From Anagrus nilaparvatae (taxonomy: Eukaryota; Arthropoda; Insecta; Hymenoptera; Mymaridae): DNA of 64,000 nt. Of the stretch, positions 22,616 through 34,870 are shown piece by piece. The translations under genes and the position numbers were made by a program. Under the pieces are notes generated by a model that had not been told where the DNA came from, ran no database searches, and saw only the letters and a list, made by a program, of their open reading frames with translations. Every line of letters starts with the position of its first letter. The first letter of the stretch is position 1. The DNA is taken from contig JAKSXM010000263.1 in the NCBI GenBank assembly GCA_022575985.1, positions 7,544,001-7,608,000 of the forward strand. Reading direction: 5' to 3'.

Positions 22616-23612
22616 TGAACAATATTGAAGTAATTTAGAGGTTAATTAGTGGAATATTGGAGTGGATGCGAGTGGATGTAATAATAATAATTGATACTGT
22701 GATTGATAAGATGATAAGATGATTTATTAATACGTGTGTACTGGTATACGGCTGAGTGCGTACTGTCGACAGACAGGTAGCGCTTGATATTACCTATCTC
22801 TTTCTAACATATACATTAAGGCGTGTATACATTATTATATTATAATAAAGACATATTTACAATAGTTACAATCCGCAACATTCTCCCGGCTTAATTTTTT
22901 ATCAAGGTAAAAAATTGAAGAATATAAAAAAGAATTAAGAGCGATTAGAATTAATATAATATTTACAAGCATATTTGTTTTAAAAAACATTAATTTGTGT
23001 TTTTTTAAAAGGGTCTGATAATTTAAATAACCAATTATATACATTTGTAGTTTTACAATTTACAAAAAATAGTTTTACAATAAGAAAGAATATAATACTG
23101 ATATATTTTAATATTTAGATCTTTTAAGAAAATTGAATTCAAATATTAAAAAAGAATATATAATATTGATTTACATCAAGATGACCATCAATAACTATTG
23201 CCAATCAAAAACGGTCCTAGCAATCAATAAGAGTACCTAGGACTAACATTTGTGACCAGCAATACAAGTATAAATTTAATAAATCATTTGAGGACTAAGT
23301 TTAAGAATTATGGTTTATAACTGATCCGCTAACATAAATTTAATTGTTTTTGGGAAACTCAGTCTACCTTTCTTAAACTGGAGTTAAAATAAATTTACCT
23401 CTTTAAAATGATTTGAGTTTAATTTAAAAATTATTTTTACAATTTTATCTCATCTTAGTGACTATAAAATGTGGTTCAGTATTCCTCCCCACTTAATTTT
23501 ACATCACCGATGAAAAATTATTAATTAAATTAGAGATTAAGATAAAATTGTAAAATAATGGAATTTATTAGTTTAACATTATACATATTTACAATAGTTA
23601 CAATCCGCAACA
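22616..23612 (-). mobile_element. Short LTR-element remnant nested in the copia leader
   Basis: AACTC flanks both ends (22611-22615 and 23613-23617), a 5-bp target duplication. The left LTR (22616-22880, 265 bp) begins TGAACAATATTG and ends CCGCAACA. The right end repeats the last 35 or so bases of that LTR (catatttacaatag...ccgcaaca). A purine tract (minus-strand GCCGGGAGAA) abuts the left LTR, so the element reads on the minus strand. The right LTR is largely deleted and there is no coding sequence. Confidence 0.75.
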
Positions 23613-23910
23613 AACTCAATATAAATATTTAATAAAATATGAAGAAAAAAATATCATTGTTACTAGTACCATTTCATCAGTTTTTCACAAAAAAAAAAAC
23701 TTACATTTAAATTGAGTTTTCAAAAAAAAAAAATTTTTTTATCGACTCACAAGCTAGTACTTTCTTTGATCTGATATTTAGAATTTTTTCCACTCACCTC
23801 TTAGATTTTTTGGAATATTCTTTAGTTTTCTTTAGAACTCAGTACTCTGCCTCTTAATGAAGAAAATCTCTTAAACCTTTATACAGTTTTCCATGGTTCA
23901 GAACCATTCG

Positions 23911-23921
23911 CTCTGCTACCA
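23911..23921 (-). promoter_or_regulatory. Copia primer binding site
   Basis: Minus-strand TGGTAGCAGAG directly follows the 5' LTR. This is complementary to the 3' end of an initiator-methionine-type tRNA (ending CTCTGCTACCA) as I remember it; the exact tRNA should be confirmed. Confidence 0.75.
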
Positions 23922-24125
23922 TGTAGGAAATCCAATAAAGGGAATTATGGATGACTTCAATAATAACACTTTGACTTATGTTTAACCCCTTATACTCTTT
24001 ATTTCATATATATACGTCCACTCTTAATTAATGCTCTTACAAGACTGACACATGTCCGCGCCTAATCCACAAGTCCTTTCGGTGATTCACATTATACATA
24101 TATTATACAGGGCCTCATGGACTAT

Positions 24126-24162
<37 letters not shown>

Positions 24163-24196
24163 TGTGTATATTTATTTGACAAAACTACTCTTAACA
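23922..24196 (-). repeat. Copia 5' LTR
   Basis: Nearly identical to 14449-14729, with a shorter (TA)n tract. It would contain the element's promoter and end at the primer binding site. Confidence 0.95.
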
Positions 24197-24345
24197 ATTA
24201 AGAATTTATACTTTTGCTGAAATTAAATTTTACCTAGTTTAGGTTATATAATTTCATCTCACAACATTTATGGGCCGAATGTTTAATTATATAATAAAAG
24301 TATATCAATTAGGAATATTGTAAGGAAATTCTAGAGATAGCATTA
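24197..24345 (-). repeat. GGCC-family repeat, right half
   Basis: Continues the repeat interrupted at 14448; together the two halves match 58925-59150. Confidence 0.75.
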
Positions 24346-25191
24346 ATATTTATTTTAAATAAATTGGTTTTGGACATGTATTTTATTCGAATGTCTAAAA
24401 CTGCATACACAAATTTTTGATTTCAACATGTGACTTATTTTAAAGATAAAGATAATATCTCTATTCTAAAAAGTATCCATTTGTTAAATGCTTTTAAATC
24501 CAAAAGCAAATATTAAAAAGTCTTTAATTGAAAAAAATTTGTAAATTTATTGCCGTTGTATGTTAATCCGAAATGCAGTGATGCCAGTTGAAAAGAACAT
24601 CTCATCACCACTCTGATCAGTTTTCTTTTTCATTTGCTCCCATTTTTTGTTGATTTATAGTTAATCAAAATAAATAAAAAATTTTAATTAAAATATTTTC
24701 TTATGTTTATTTCTTATATATATTCGACAATTCGTTAGTAACATTAACTTTTAAAATTGATTTAAAATTAAAAAATTTTTAATTTTTAATTAAAACGTTA
24801 TTTTGTATATAATGTTTCTAATTATTATTTAAAAAAAATATATTATGTAGTTAGTTTTAAAAATGGTGTCCAAAACCCCAAACATTCCATGTCTAAAACC
24901 CTATATTTAGTGCCCAAAACCCTGTTATTATGGGTTTTCTCTATTAACTAATTAAAATTTAAACTATTTAAAATTAAATTATATCGTATCTAGCAAATAA
25001 CCGTTTATTCCTCAAGATATATGTTCATTATTAGTATTTAAAAAGTTAGTACATTAATAAATACTATATTTTTAATTTTTATTCATTAGTAAAGTCACAA
25101 ATTTCCTTAAAGTTTCCACCATCCCATGTTTTTAAAAATAATTAAAGAATGAAAAAAAGAAAAAAAAAAAATTTGAAATATAAAAAAAGGT
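24346..25191. other. AT-rich stretch without a gene
   Basis: No coding signal. 24864-24930 has three loose copies of a (c/g)tccaaaacccc-like motif. Confidence 0.45.
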
Positions 25192-26718
25192 TTTAAATTT
25201 CATTTGCTGTTTTGATCCTCAAGAGACTGATATGTATTATAGTCTTTGAGCTTGTTTTTCCAGACTCCAATTGTAGAAATAAACTTCAAAAATTAGTTAG
25301 CTCAAGTTCTAAAATTCATTCAAATTGTTTTAATTGTTGCAATTCATCCAAATTCTTCCTAATTTTTGCAGTTTATCTTGACTTGATATTAAAACTGTAG
25401 TTCTTTTATCAGTTAATGGAAAAAATAATGTTATTACTATAGTAGTATAATAATATAGGAATATTAAGTGAAGATTTCTTTGATTCTTTGGATAATTGGT
25501 AAAGCTTTTGAGTTTTAAATCATGTAATTTTGAACCACTTAAATTCTAAATTTATTTATTAGCAATTTATGATTTGTAAAGAGAAGTAGAAAAGACTAAT
25601 CCAATTATTTTAAGTTCCACAGTTTTTGTTTTGGATCTGAAAAATTTGTTCTAGTACTTTTACTTATTATCGACAATCTTAATTAGACATAAATTTTCGA
25701 TAATAATGAAAAATATATAAGAACAAATTTTTAAGATTCAAAACAAAAACTGCACTTTTAAGGTAATTGGGATGGATTTTTCTAGTTCCATTTACCTATT
25801 AAAATTTGTTAAGAAATAATTTTGGAATTAATCTGGTTTATAATATAAATTTTACATAAGTTATCTAAAAGATCAATAAGCTTATATAAAATTAAAATTA
25901 GCAGTCAAATATAGGAACCTGAGGTGCTAGAGTTTTGGAGTTTGATTTTTCTAATTATATTCTCTTAACTTAAGGAAACAAATTTGAAGACACGTGCTAT
26001 ATTTTTTAGGTTCATACACAAAATATATGATAAAATTTATTTTTTATTTAGATTGTAGATAATAAGTCAAAATATAAGAATAAATTTTTCAGATCCAAAA
26101 GAAAAGCTGTAACACTTGAAATAATTGAGTTAGTCTTTTCTACCAATCTTTACTTATCATAAATGTCTAAGAAATGAACCTAAAATTTAACTAGTTTAAA
26201 ATTACATGATTGGATACTCAGATACTAAGCTTTATCAGTTATGCGAAGAATCAAGCTTAGTCCTACAATGCAAGCTTCACCCAATATTAAAAATTTGAAA
26301 TTCATATCAGAAACCTGATATGCTGGAGCTTTGGAGTTCATTTTTTCTGTTTCTATTTCCTCATTAGAATTAGAAAAAGCAAATTTTAAGACTCGGTCTT
26401 TTCAGGTTTCCAGTTTCCTACAGGAACTTTTTAGTTAAAACTTTTCGCTTTCCACTATTAACTAAAAGAACTATAGTTTTAGTATCAAGTAAGGATCAAC
26501 TACTAAAATTAGGAAAAATTTGGATGAATTGCAACAATTAGAACAATTTGAATGAACCTTAGAACTTGAGCTACCTGATAGTTTGGAAGTTTATTTCTAC
26601 AATTAGAATCCAGAAAAACAAGCTCCAAGACTTTAATATAGACTTTTTTAATATAGACTTAAAATCATCTCAGTTTCCTGAGTTTTTTGAGGTTTAAAGC
26701 AGCGAATGAAATTTAAAT
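25192..26718. mobile_element. Inverted-repeat element, 1.5 kb, TIRs about 240 bp
   Basis: 25192-25425 and 26449-26718 are diverged inverted copies: aaatttcatttgctg at the left edge against cgaatgaaattt at the right, agcttgtttttc against gaaaaacaagct, and ttgcaattcatccaaatt against aatttggatgaattgcaa. Between them are further inverted blocks (about 25590-25650 against 25720-25790, and 26080-26145). It has no transposase ORF. A fragment occurs at 2655-2985. Confidence 0.7.
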
Positions 26719-27988
26719 AATATATACATAGATTCCCAAGTTTCAGTTCATATATAAAATCGATGAATGTCACAAGTATATTCATATAACCAACGGTTCG
26801 CACAGTAACTGCGTACAAAAAATTATGATCGCAACAAATTAAAAAAAAAAATGTTATTATGTGTCATTATCACCAATCACTACATACACAGATTACACTT
26901 GTTTATCATAATTTATTATGATAAAAAGATATATTCTATTCCTTTTGTTTTAATTATTTATTTGTAAACAAACTGCGATATAAATATATCAGCAAGTTTC
27001 TCTTAAGTGAAATTTTTTTTAACGAAAAATTTTGCGTTGGCGAGAGCAGATGGCATGCCATACTCCGTTTCTGTATAAGCATATACGTGCACATGTTTAA
27101 TATATAATTTATAAATTGAAGTTCGATAATCGAACTTGATTTTATATTTTTTTTAATTTTCATTTTTCGTACACATTTTAAATAAAAATAACAATAAATA
27201 AATATTTCTATTAATCTTAATTAATTAACACTAATGAAGCATTCCCCAATGGGGTGTACTTACCCTTATAAATATTTGTTAATAAATTAATTTTTTTTAT
27301 AGTATTAAGGATATGACTTGTTAGAGGGGATATTTGAAATAAAAATCACACAGTTTTAATTTAAATGAAATATAATGATATTTATTTTAGTTCTATGAAA
27401 TTTACTATTTTTATGTGAATTATAAACAAATTATATTTCTTTTAATTTATTGATTATTCTTCTCTTTTTGTTATATTCATCTTATTATTTTTTATAGAGA
27501 AATGATTATGCATAAAGTAAAAAAAAAGTAATTATATAAAACTATGTTTTCATAGACTTATGTATTTTTATTTTAATTATGGTTTAATAGAATACTCTAA
27601 ATAAATATGGTTAATCATATTAATGATTTTAATGATAAAGAAAATTTTATACTTTTTATTCATTTGATTTAACTGCGTTATGTTTTAATATTATTTTTAA
27701 ATCTATTTATCAATTTATTCTATATCTTATTGTTTTTATTATTTACAAGATTGTTTCTATTTATTTAATATTAAATGTTCACTTTATTTTAATTAGATAT
27801 TTGCTAATATTAAATTTTAATTAATTAATTTATTACTAATAAAGCTTTAAATGTTCCATTCAATGTTTTAAAAAATAAGAGAAATAAGAAGAAAATAGAA
27901 GTGATTGGATTTAATGGAATGTCATTATTTATGTACAAGCAGACGATAAATATACAAGGGGAAACACGCACACACTTTAACATTCATG
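26719..27988. other. AT-rich stretch without a gene
   Basis: Very AT-rich. I see no supported ORF or repeat; the 69-codon minus-strand frame at 26954-27163 looks random. Confidence 0.5.
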
Positions 27989-27990
27989 TA

Positions 27991-29320
27991 CACTAGACTG
28001 ACAAAAAAAAAAACGACTTTTCGATTTTTTAAGGTGCTCAAGCGTTTTTGGATACTACTTTATGAAAAAAAAGACCTAGATAAACCGCATCTAAAAATAT
28101 TTAGTCGTTGGATAGCGCCAAAGCGTTTTCGATTTTTGAAAATTGGTTCAGGAGCGTCGGGGGGGATTACGGCTACTAAATTTAAAAGGCAACAAAAAAA
28201 TAAAACTTCGGGGGGTATTTCATAGTTTTTTTGGTCACTTAAAACGATGGAATCGTTTATTTTGAATTATTTCTTTCAGGCAAAAAGTTATGAGCTAATT
28301 TCGGTCTTAAAAATATCAAAAATTGGACAGTTTTTGGCGTCAAAAACATGCTACGGACTAAAAAATGTTTAGAAATTATTTTAAAGGGGCATTTCGAATG
28401 ATCATTGGGTCACTATAAACGATGAAATCGGTTATTTTCATTTATTCTTTACGGATTCAGAGTTATGCGCCAAATATTGTAGCTTGATTTCCCAAATTTA
28501 GCATTTTTTTGAGTTAAATGACTGTCAAGCGTACAGAGAACTTTTTTGAGCCTCTAGAAAGGTAAGTTATCATAGTTTTGTGTTTTTTGAACACCGATGC
28601 ATTGGTTGCTTAGATTTTTTTATATATTTTTATTATTTTATTATTTTTATTATTTTTATTTTTTTATGTATTTTTTTATTTATTTATTATTTGTTTATTA
28701 CAACCAATGCATCGATGTTCAAAAAAAACACAAAGCTATGATAACTTACCTTTCTAGAGGCTCAAAAAAGTTCTTTGTACGCTTGACAGTCATTTAACTC
28801 AAAAAAATGCTAAATTTGGGAAATCAAGCTACAATATTTGGCGCATAACTCTGAATCCGTAAAGAATAAATGAAAATAACCGATTTCATCGTTTTTAGTG
28901 ACCCAATGATCAATCGAAATGCCCCTTTAAAATAATTTCTAAACATTTCTTAGTCCGCAGCATGTTTTTGACGCCAAAAACTGTCCAATTTTTGATATTT
29001 TAAAGACCGAAATTAGCTCATATCTTTTTGCCTTAAAGAAATAATTCAAAATAAACGATTCCATCGTTTTTAGTGACCAAAAAAACTATGAAATACCCCC
29101 TGAAGTTTTATTTTTTTGTTGCCTTTTAAATTTAGTAGCTGTAATCCTCCCCGACGCTCCTGAACCAATTTTCAAAAATCAAAAACGCTTTGGCGCTGTC
29201 CAACGACTAAATATTTTTAGATGCGGTTTATCTAGGGCTTTTTTTTCATAAAACAGTACCCAAAAACGCTTGAGGACCTTAAAAAATCGAAAAGTCATTT
29301 TTTTTTGTGTCAGTCTAATG
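27991..29320. mobile_element. Palindromic (foldback) Tc1/mariner-like MITE
   Basis: Arms 27991-28609 and 28701-29320 are nearly perfect inverted copies around a 91-bp AT spacer. Ends read CACTAGACTGACA and CATTAGACTGACA facing inward, each flanked by TA (27989-27990 and 29321-29322), the Tc1/mariner target duplication. There is no transposase; the 79-codon frame at 27986-28225 lies in one arm and is not a gene. Confidence 0.85.
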
Positions 29321-29334
29321 TACACTTACAGACC

Positions 29335-29640
29335 TGTGGATGACCGACAGGTTAAAGCCTCCGGGGTTTTCCACCGGGGATATTTTACCTGGGCATAACC
29401 ACCAGGTTTGCGTGACACTTATATTAAACCGGGGATGTCCACCGGGTATATTCACCACTGAAACTACTCACCACCTAGGGATAAACACCACGTAGAGAGA
29501 GAGAGAGAGAGTCTTGCTCTGGGGATCGCCACCAGAAGAATGAATAAATTTGTAAGTGTGATTAGGTAATAATGGGAGCCCGGACCATGGAGAGAACTGA
29601 CCCGCGTGTCCGTCTAACATTATAATAGCGCTCTAGCGGA
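29335..29640. repeat. GC-rich block with repeated GGGGAT..CCACC motif
   Basis: Three to four loose copies of a (c/t)(c/t)ggggatntccacc(g/a)gg motif, then a (GA)n run near 29497-29510 and a gcgctctagcggagcgc palindrome at 29630-29646. Markedly GC-richer than its surroundings. It may be a retroelement LTR or leader. No ORF. Confidence 0.4.
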
Positions 29641-30670
29641 GCGCGCGGAAATTTTTGAATTTGAATTATTTTATTTTTATATGTATCTTTCATAATAAAA
29701 TTTATACCAGGGGTATAATGCTTCTATTTTTTATACATTTTAGAATAATTATTAAAATTTATGTAAAAATCAAAGTTCGAAAATTGAACTCGATTGATTT
29801 GGAGCTCTTGAAGGTCATATCAAAATTAGAGAGAGAAATCTTAATTTCGTGTATTTAGTGCTTCTAAGTTTAGAGACTTAGCTTAGTCGCGTGCTCTAAC
29901 GATCCCATTAATTTTATAAAACCTTTTTTCCTGAATAAATTTCATCAGAATTTCTTTGACGATTTTTATTTAAAATATATTGATTGGACTTTGCATAATA
30001 AGTAGAAGTGAGATTAGAATGCCTACAATCTTTGCAACCACTTTATGCTTCTGAAGAATTGAGGACTAAATAAGGACTCATTACAAGTAAATTTAAAGAT
30101 CATGAAGTGGTCATGATATCAGATTAAGAATATGACGTAACAATACGAGCTGTAAAATAAGTTATTTTTATCATAGAGAAATTTTAAGATAAAGATTGTT
30201 AAAAAATCTATGAATTTGTTTATTCATCAGCTGCATGTAACTGGAAAATTTTTAAATGAACGTATTTTTACCCCAGAAAAAGAAGTAGAAGTAAAAACAG
30301 AATGTGGAAAAAAAACACTACCAAACACTCCAATTATTATTTATTTTTGTTTTTAATAAAATCAGAATTACATGAGCATGGTGTGTATTTGATTGATCCT
30401 TTTATTGAAACTAATCCAATGATGAAATATTAGGAATGTATGACTGATTTCTTTTTGTAGAAACTGAAGAAAATGAAGATCAAAAAGAAGTAGCATTGAT
30501 TAAAATATTGGTTTATAATTCATATATAATTAAATTTTAAATAATTTATAATTAATTTTTTTTTCGAAATTCGTGTCTTAATTTACTATTATATATATAA
30601 ATTTATTTGTATATTTAAATTATTAAATTAATTGATGCATCGACATTTAATTATTTATCTGTACTTTAAT
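29641..30670. other. No gene seen; possible decayed coding at 30010-30520
   Basis: 30010-30520 has protein-like but heavily interrupted frames on the plus strand that I do not recognise. Otherwise AT-rich. Confidence 0.3.
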
Positions 30671-31351
30671 AATTTATAAATAATAATGGATTTTTATTCG
30701 ATCTCCTAAGTAAAGATATTTTATTTGTTTTTTAACGTTTCATCACCAATGGTGACGTCTTCAGAATTCTAAAATTTTATAATCTTTTACAATTTTTTAT
30801 AAAAATTAGCATATATATATATATAAATATGATCTTACATAAATAATATAGGATATGATAATCCATGGTCAACAGGTAATAGATGTTATGTATGATAACT
30901 ATAAAAATATAAATTATTAAATAACTTAAACATTGTTAAAAAAATTTTATTACAAAAATTGTTAGCTTACCATATCAGTTTTGTTATATTTCATTCATAT
31001 TATTTCCGTTAAATTTTATAAAACTCTACTGTTATTATTTTGACTGATATGGTAAGCTAACAATTTTTGTAATAAAATTTTTTTAACAATGTTTGAGTTA
31101 TTTAATAATTTATATTTTTATAGTTATCATACATAACATCTATTACCTGTTGACCATGGATTATCATATCCTATATTATTTATGTAAGATCATATTTTTA
31201 TATATATATATGCTAATTTTTATAAAAAATTGTAAAAGATTATAAAATTTTAGAATTCTGAAGATGTCACCATTGGTAATGAAACGTTAAAAAACAAATA
31301 AAATATCTTTACTCAGGAGATCGAATAAAAATCCATTATTATTTATAAATT
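30671..31351. mobile_element. Palindromic MITE, 681 bp
   Basis: Arms 30671-30979 and 31043-31351 are nearly identical inverted copies around a 63-bp spacer. The outer ends read aatttataaataataatgg; internal blocks include caccaatggtga. The arms have very few differences, so it is young or subject to arm homogenisation. No ORF. Confidence 0.85.
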
Positions 31352-32168
31352 TATTGAGTGAAAAAATCCAATATGATTTAATAATTTATATAAAACTGTA
31401 TTTTATATTGAACTTTTATAAATTTTTTCATCTAAATAGTGTATTTAATTTAATATAATTAATAAATTTGAAAATTTAAACTGATAGCAAAATTTTTATT
31501 TTTTAAATAATCTGTTATTAAAAAATATATTAACATCTACAGTAATTATAAAATATAAAGTAACTGATTTTATTTTATATTTTATTTTATTCATTATTTA
31601 TAATGAATTACTAGTTTATAAAACAATACGAAAATAAAAAGTAGTCGTTTTTTTCCAGCTTTATGTACAATCTATTATGTTCCAAGCGTACATGGTGGTT
31701 TTACCAGGCGCGAGCTCCCTAATGCTTATCTTTGCATTTGTGGAGAACTTGAAGCCGACTCTTGCTGTTTATTTAAAATGTCTTCGGAACGTCTTACATC
31801 TTTCCAATATGTATAAACCTTGAAGATGACACGACTCCAGTAAAACATCTGTTTTCCACCGATACAGCCATAAAATTATGTATCGCACTTATCACAGGTT
31901 TACGTGTATAATACAGCACTGTTCTGAATCATTTGATATATTTTTTAATTTCATGCAATTTTGAGTATTATTATTATAGATTTTAAATTTGCCGCTTTAT
32001 TGTATTTACTACTTTATCTATATAAAATAATAAGAAAAGGTGTTACCAGGCGAGCGTGATCCAGCGCCACCGTGAGACAGACCGACAAGATACCACGTTG
32101 TAATATTACAATATTGTAGAATAAACGCTTTTTTACTGGATATCTAATAAAGATCAAATTATTAATAA
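31352..32168. other. No gene seen
   Basis: AT-rich, except for a GC-richer segment around 31670-31910 and 32036-32095 with no recognisable coding or repeat. Confidence 0.4.
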
Positions 32169-32171
32169 TAA

Positions 32172-33129
32172 CACAGCTGCACAAAAAAAAAAAGTTTTGA
32201 TCCTGTAACTAGACCTACCTACAGGTAAGATTTTCGATGTCCTAAAACCAAATCTGAAGTCTACATTTAGCCTACGCCCTCAGATTTTGCCCCAGTTACC
32301 CCCAGCCACCCTTTAAACCCCCTATTTTACTATGTTCAAAAGTTAAAAATAAAAGTACCTTATTTACGTATTTTGATGTTCTAAAAACGAATTTCAAGTC
32401 AGAATTTACTTATCACCCTTAGTTTTTGCCCCAGCTACCCCAGTCACCCTATAAACTGCCTTAAAGGGTGAATATTTTACTTTGTGCAAAAGTTATAAAT
32501 TAAAGTACCTTGGTTACGTATTTTGATGTTCTAAAAACGAATTTCAAGTCAAAATTTACCTATAACCGAAACATACGTAATCATATATGCTCGTAGGTGC
32601 TTACTGTTTCCAACAAAAGTTCTTAGCACCATCCTGATATCGCTGTAATATTCTAAAGCGATTAATTAACCTTCCTTTGGTGGACTTTAGAGGCTAACTA
32701 GGCTAGCTGGGACAAAAACTATGGATGATGGATAAATTCTGACTTAAAATTCGTTTTCAGAACATCAAAAAACGTAACTAAGATACTTTAATTTATAACT
32801 TTTGCACAAAGTAAAATAATCACCCTCTAGGACGGTTTAGAGGGTGGTTGAGGGTATCTGGGGCAAAATCTGAGGGTGTAGGCTAAATTCTGACTTCAGA
32901 TCCGGTTTTAGGACAATAAAATACGTAACTAAAGTACTTTTATTTTTAACTTTTGGACATAGTAAAATATTTGCTTTTTGGGCGGTTTAGAGTGTGGCTG
33001 GGGGTAGCTGGGGCAAAATCTGAGGGTGTAGGCTAAATTCTGACTTCAGATTCGGTTTTAGGACATAGAAAAACTTTCCTGTAGGTAGGTCTAGTTACAG
33101 GATCAGAACTTTTTTTTTGTGCAGCTGTG
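32172..33129. mobile_element. Inverted-repeat element flanked by TAA
   Basis: Ends read CACAGCTGCAC facing inward, flanked by TAA on both sides (32169-32171 and 33130-33132), a 3-bp duplication as in PIF/Harbinger. Inside each arm a unit containing ctgaagtc, ggggcaaaatctgaggg and taaaagtacttt-like blocks recurs about every 130 bp in inverted orientation. No transposase ORF, so it is non-autonomous. Confidence 0.75.
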
Positions 33130-33132
33130 TAA

Positions 33133-34870
33133 TCCATCCTTTATAATACATTCCCTTAATATAATAAATTAATAAGGTGATAAAAAATAAATAATATAGA
33201 CTATAAAATTAATAAATTAACATTATATCAAAAAATTATACAAGCACCTAGATAAGTATCTGCCTTGTATTGGTAATTACATCGAATACCTATCTCACAA
33301 TTTAGCTGGATCGTGTAACTATTTAGATTGGTAACAATAATTTGCCAATCAATTATTATTTTTAAAGCGCAAGAATTTTATTATTTAAAGTTCAGATGGT
33401 AGTTTAGATGGTAATTAGTTTAGAGAGAAGTTTAGATGGTAATTACCTAAACTTCTTTACCATTTTATTATTTTATTTGAAATGTTGCGGCCCCACTGTG
33501 AAAATTTTTAAAATTATATTTCGCGCTTACTAATGTGCGCGCGCAACTACTACTGTTTCGGAATCACCGTGTATAAAAAGGGAGAATATATACAAAAAAG
33601 GGAGGGGAGATCTCCTACACACACATACCATATAATGCATTATAATACATACATTTACACAACAGTACTTATATTTGAAAATATGGTATTTACTTGGTAT
33701 CTAGAATCTGATAATTAATTTTTTTGAAAATTTGTTCCGAAATTTTTGATCAATAAAGAAAACTTTTAAAAGTTAATAGAAATGTATGTATGATTGCATG
33801 CTTGTTATCGGTGGCATATTAAAGTATTAAGTGTCATATCATTAATATCTGTGGCATATTGAAGTATTAAGCTCATTGTTTGAGGATTCTTAGTGCCAGA
33901 TAGTTGGCAGGGTATTTTTTCACTCTCTCATATACTTTGGCATAAGGTTTAGACGACAACATTTACGTTTTTCCACACTTATTAATATTTTTTGCATTTT
34001 TTATATTTTCATTAGTTAATAATCTAGCTTGTTTTTATTAATTTTTTTGCAATTTCCCATCCACCATTTTGAAACTTAAAAAAGAAATTCATCCAAAATA
34101 TCTACTAAGGTACACAAGAGATCAAAATTTAATGATTCTTAATTAAATATGCTTTTTTTAATGTTATTTACAATGTTAATAAGCAACATGTCGATTTTTT
34201 TTAGTGATTAACTTTGAATAGCAGTATTGAGTTCCGATTTGATTTTATCGTAAGTTTAACTTTAGATTCTATAAATAGAGAGTTCTTTACATCGGGATAC
34301 ATTTTTAGATATATAATTTTTGATTTTTAAATAAACTAAGTATGCAAAAACAAAATGAGACCCAAAAAAGCTCTTAGACGTTAACTGTTTAATTCAATAA
34401 AATTCGTAAATTTTGTAATAATTATTAAAAATATATCTTGGGTTATTTTGCAATTTTATGATATTACACCAATGGAAAGTTTATACAAATTCTATGAAAT
34501 TCTTTTCGAGACTGACATTTAAAAGATTTTTTACCTGTGTGAAACAAAAATACAAGATTAAACATTCCTTTATAAATAACTAATAAGCTCAATTTAAAAA
34601 AATTCAAGCAAATCCATGGATCCTTTTTGTTATATCGTGCCCACAAGTTGGCGATTTTTGCATCCTATAAAATAGCGCTTCGTTCTTTAATCAAAACCTT
34701 TTAGTTTATAAAAATGTTCACGCATTTATAAAAATGTTATTTTTAAATCTATTATAAAAAGGATTTGAGTATCTGGTAAACTTTAAAAATCGGCCAATAC
34801 TACCTACTTTATTTTTAAAACAATACAATAATACATATATTCACTTATTTAATTTAAATTTTTTGTTTAG
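33133..34870. other. Intron-like AT-rich sequence upstream of the AMPK exon, with a repeat fragment
   Basis: 33700-33925 is a fragment of the family at 36940-37880 (shared ataattaattttttgaaaa, gtatgattgcatgc, agtgccag.tagttg.cag). The rest has no gene. As it precedes a splice acceptor, it is probably intron of the host gene. Confidence 0.5.

Larger units (their letters stand above)
14449..24196 (-). mobile_element. Complete Ty1/copia LTR retrotransposon with two nested insertions
   Basis: Both LTRs (281 and 275 bp), a primer binding site, a polypurine tract and all gag-pol domains are present in the copia order gag, protease, integrase, reverse transcriptase, RNase H. The flanks ATTAG (14444-14448) and ATTAA (24197-24201) are a 5-bp target duplication with one change. 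Total length is 9748 bp, of which 1237 bp is a Ginger-like element and about 1 kb a short LTR element. The LTRs differ at only about five positions outside their (TA)n tract, suggesting a fairly recent insertion. The coding region nevertheless has stops and frameshifts, so it is not autonomous. Confidence 0.95.

Noticed and set aside
27986..28225. 79-codon ORF on the plus strand
   Set aside because: Lies inside one arm of a palindromic MITE, has no family similarity, and starts in the target-site edge.
33533..33718. 61-codon ORF preceded by a TATAAAAAG-like box
   Set aside because: Low-complexity AT-rich translation ending in a known repeat fragment; no splice or initiator evidence.
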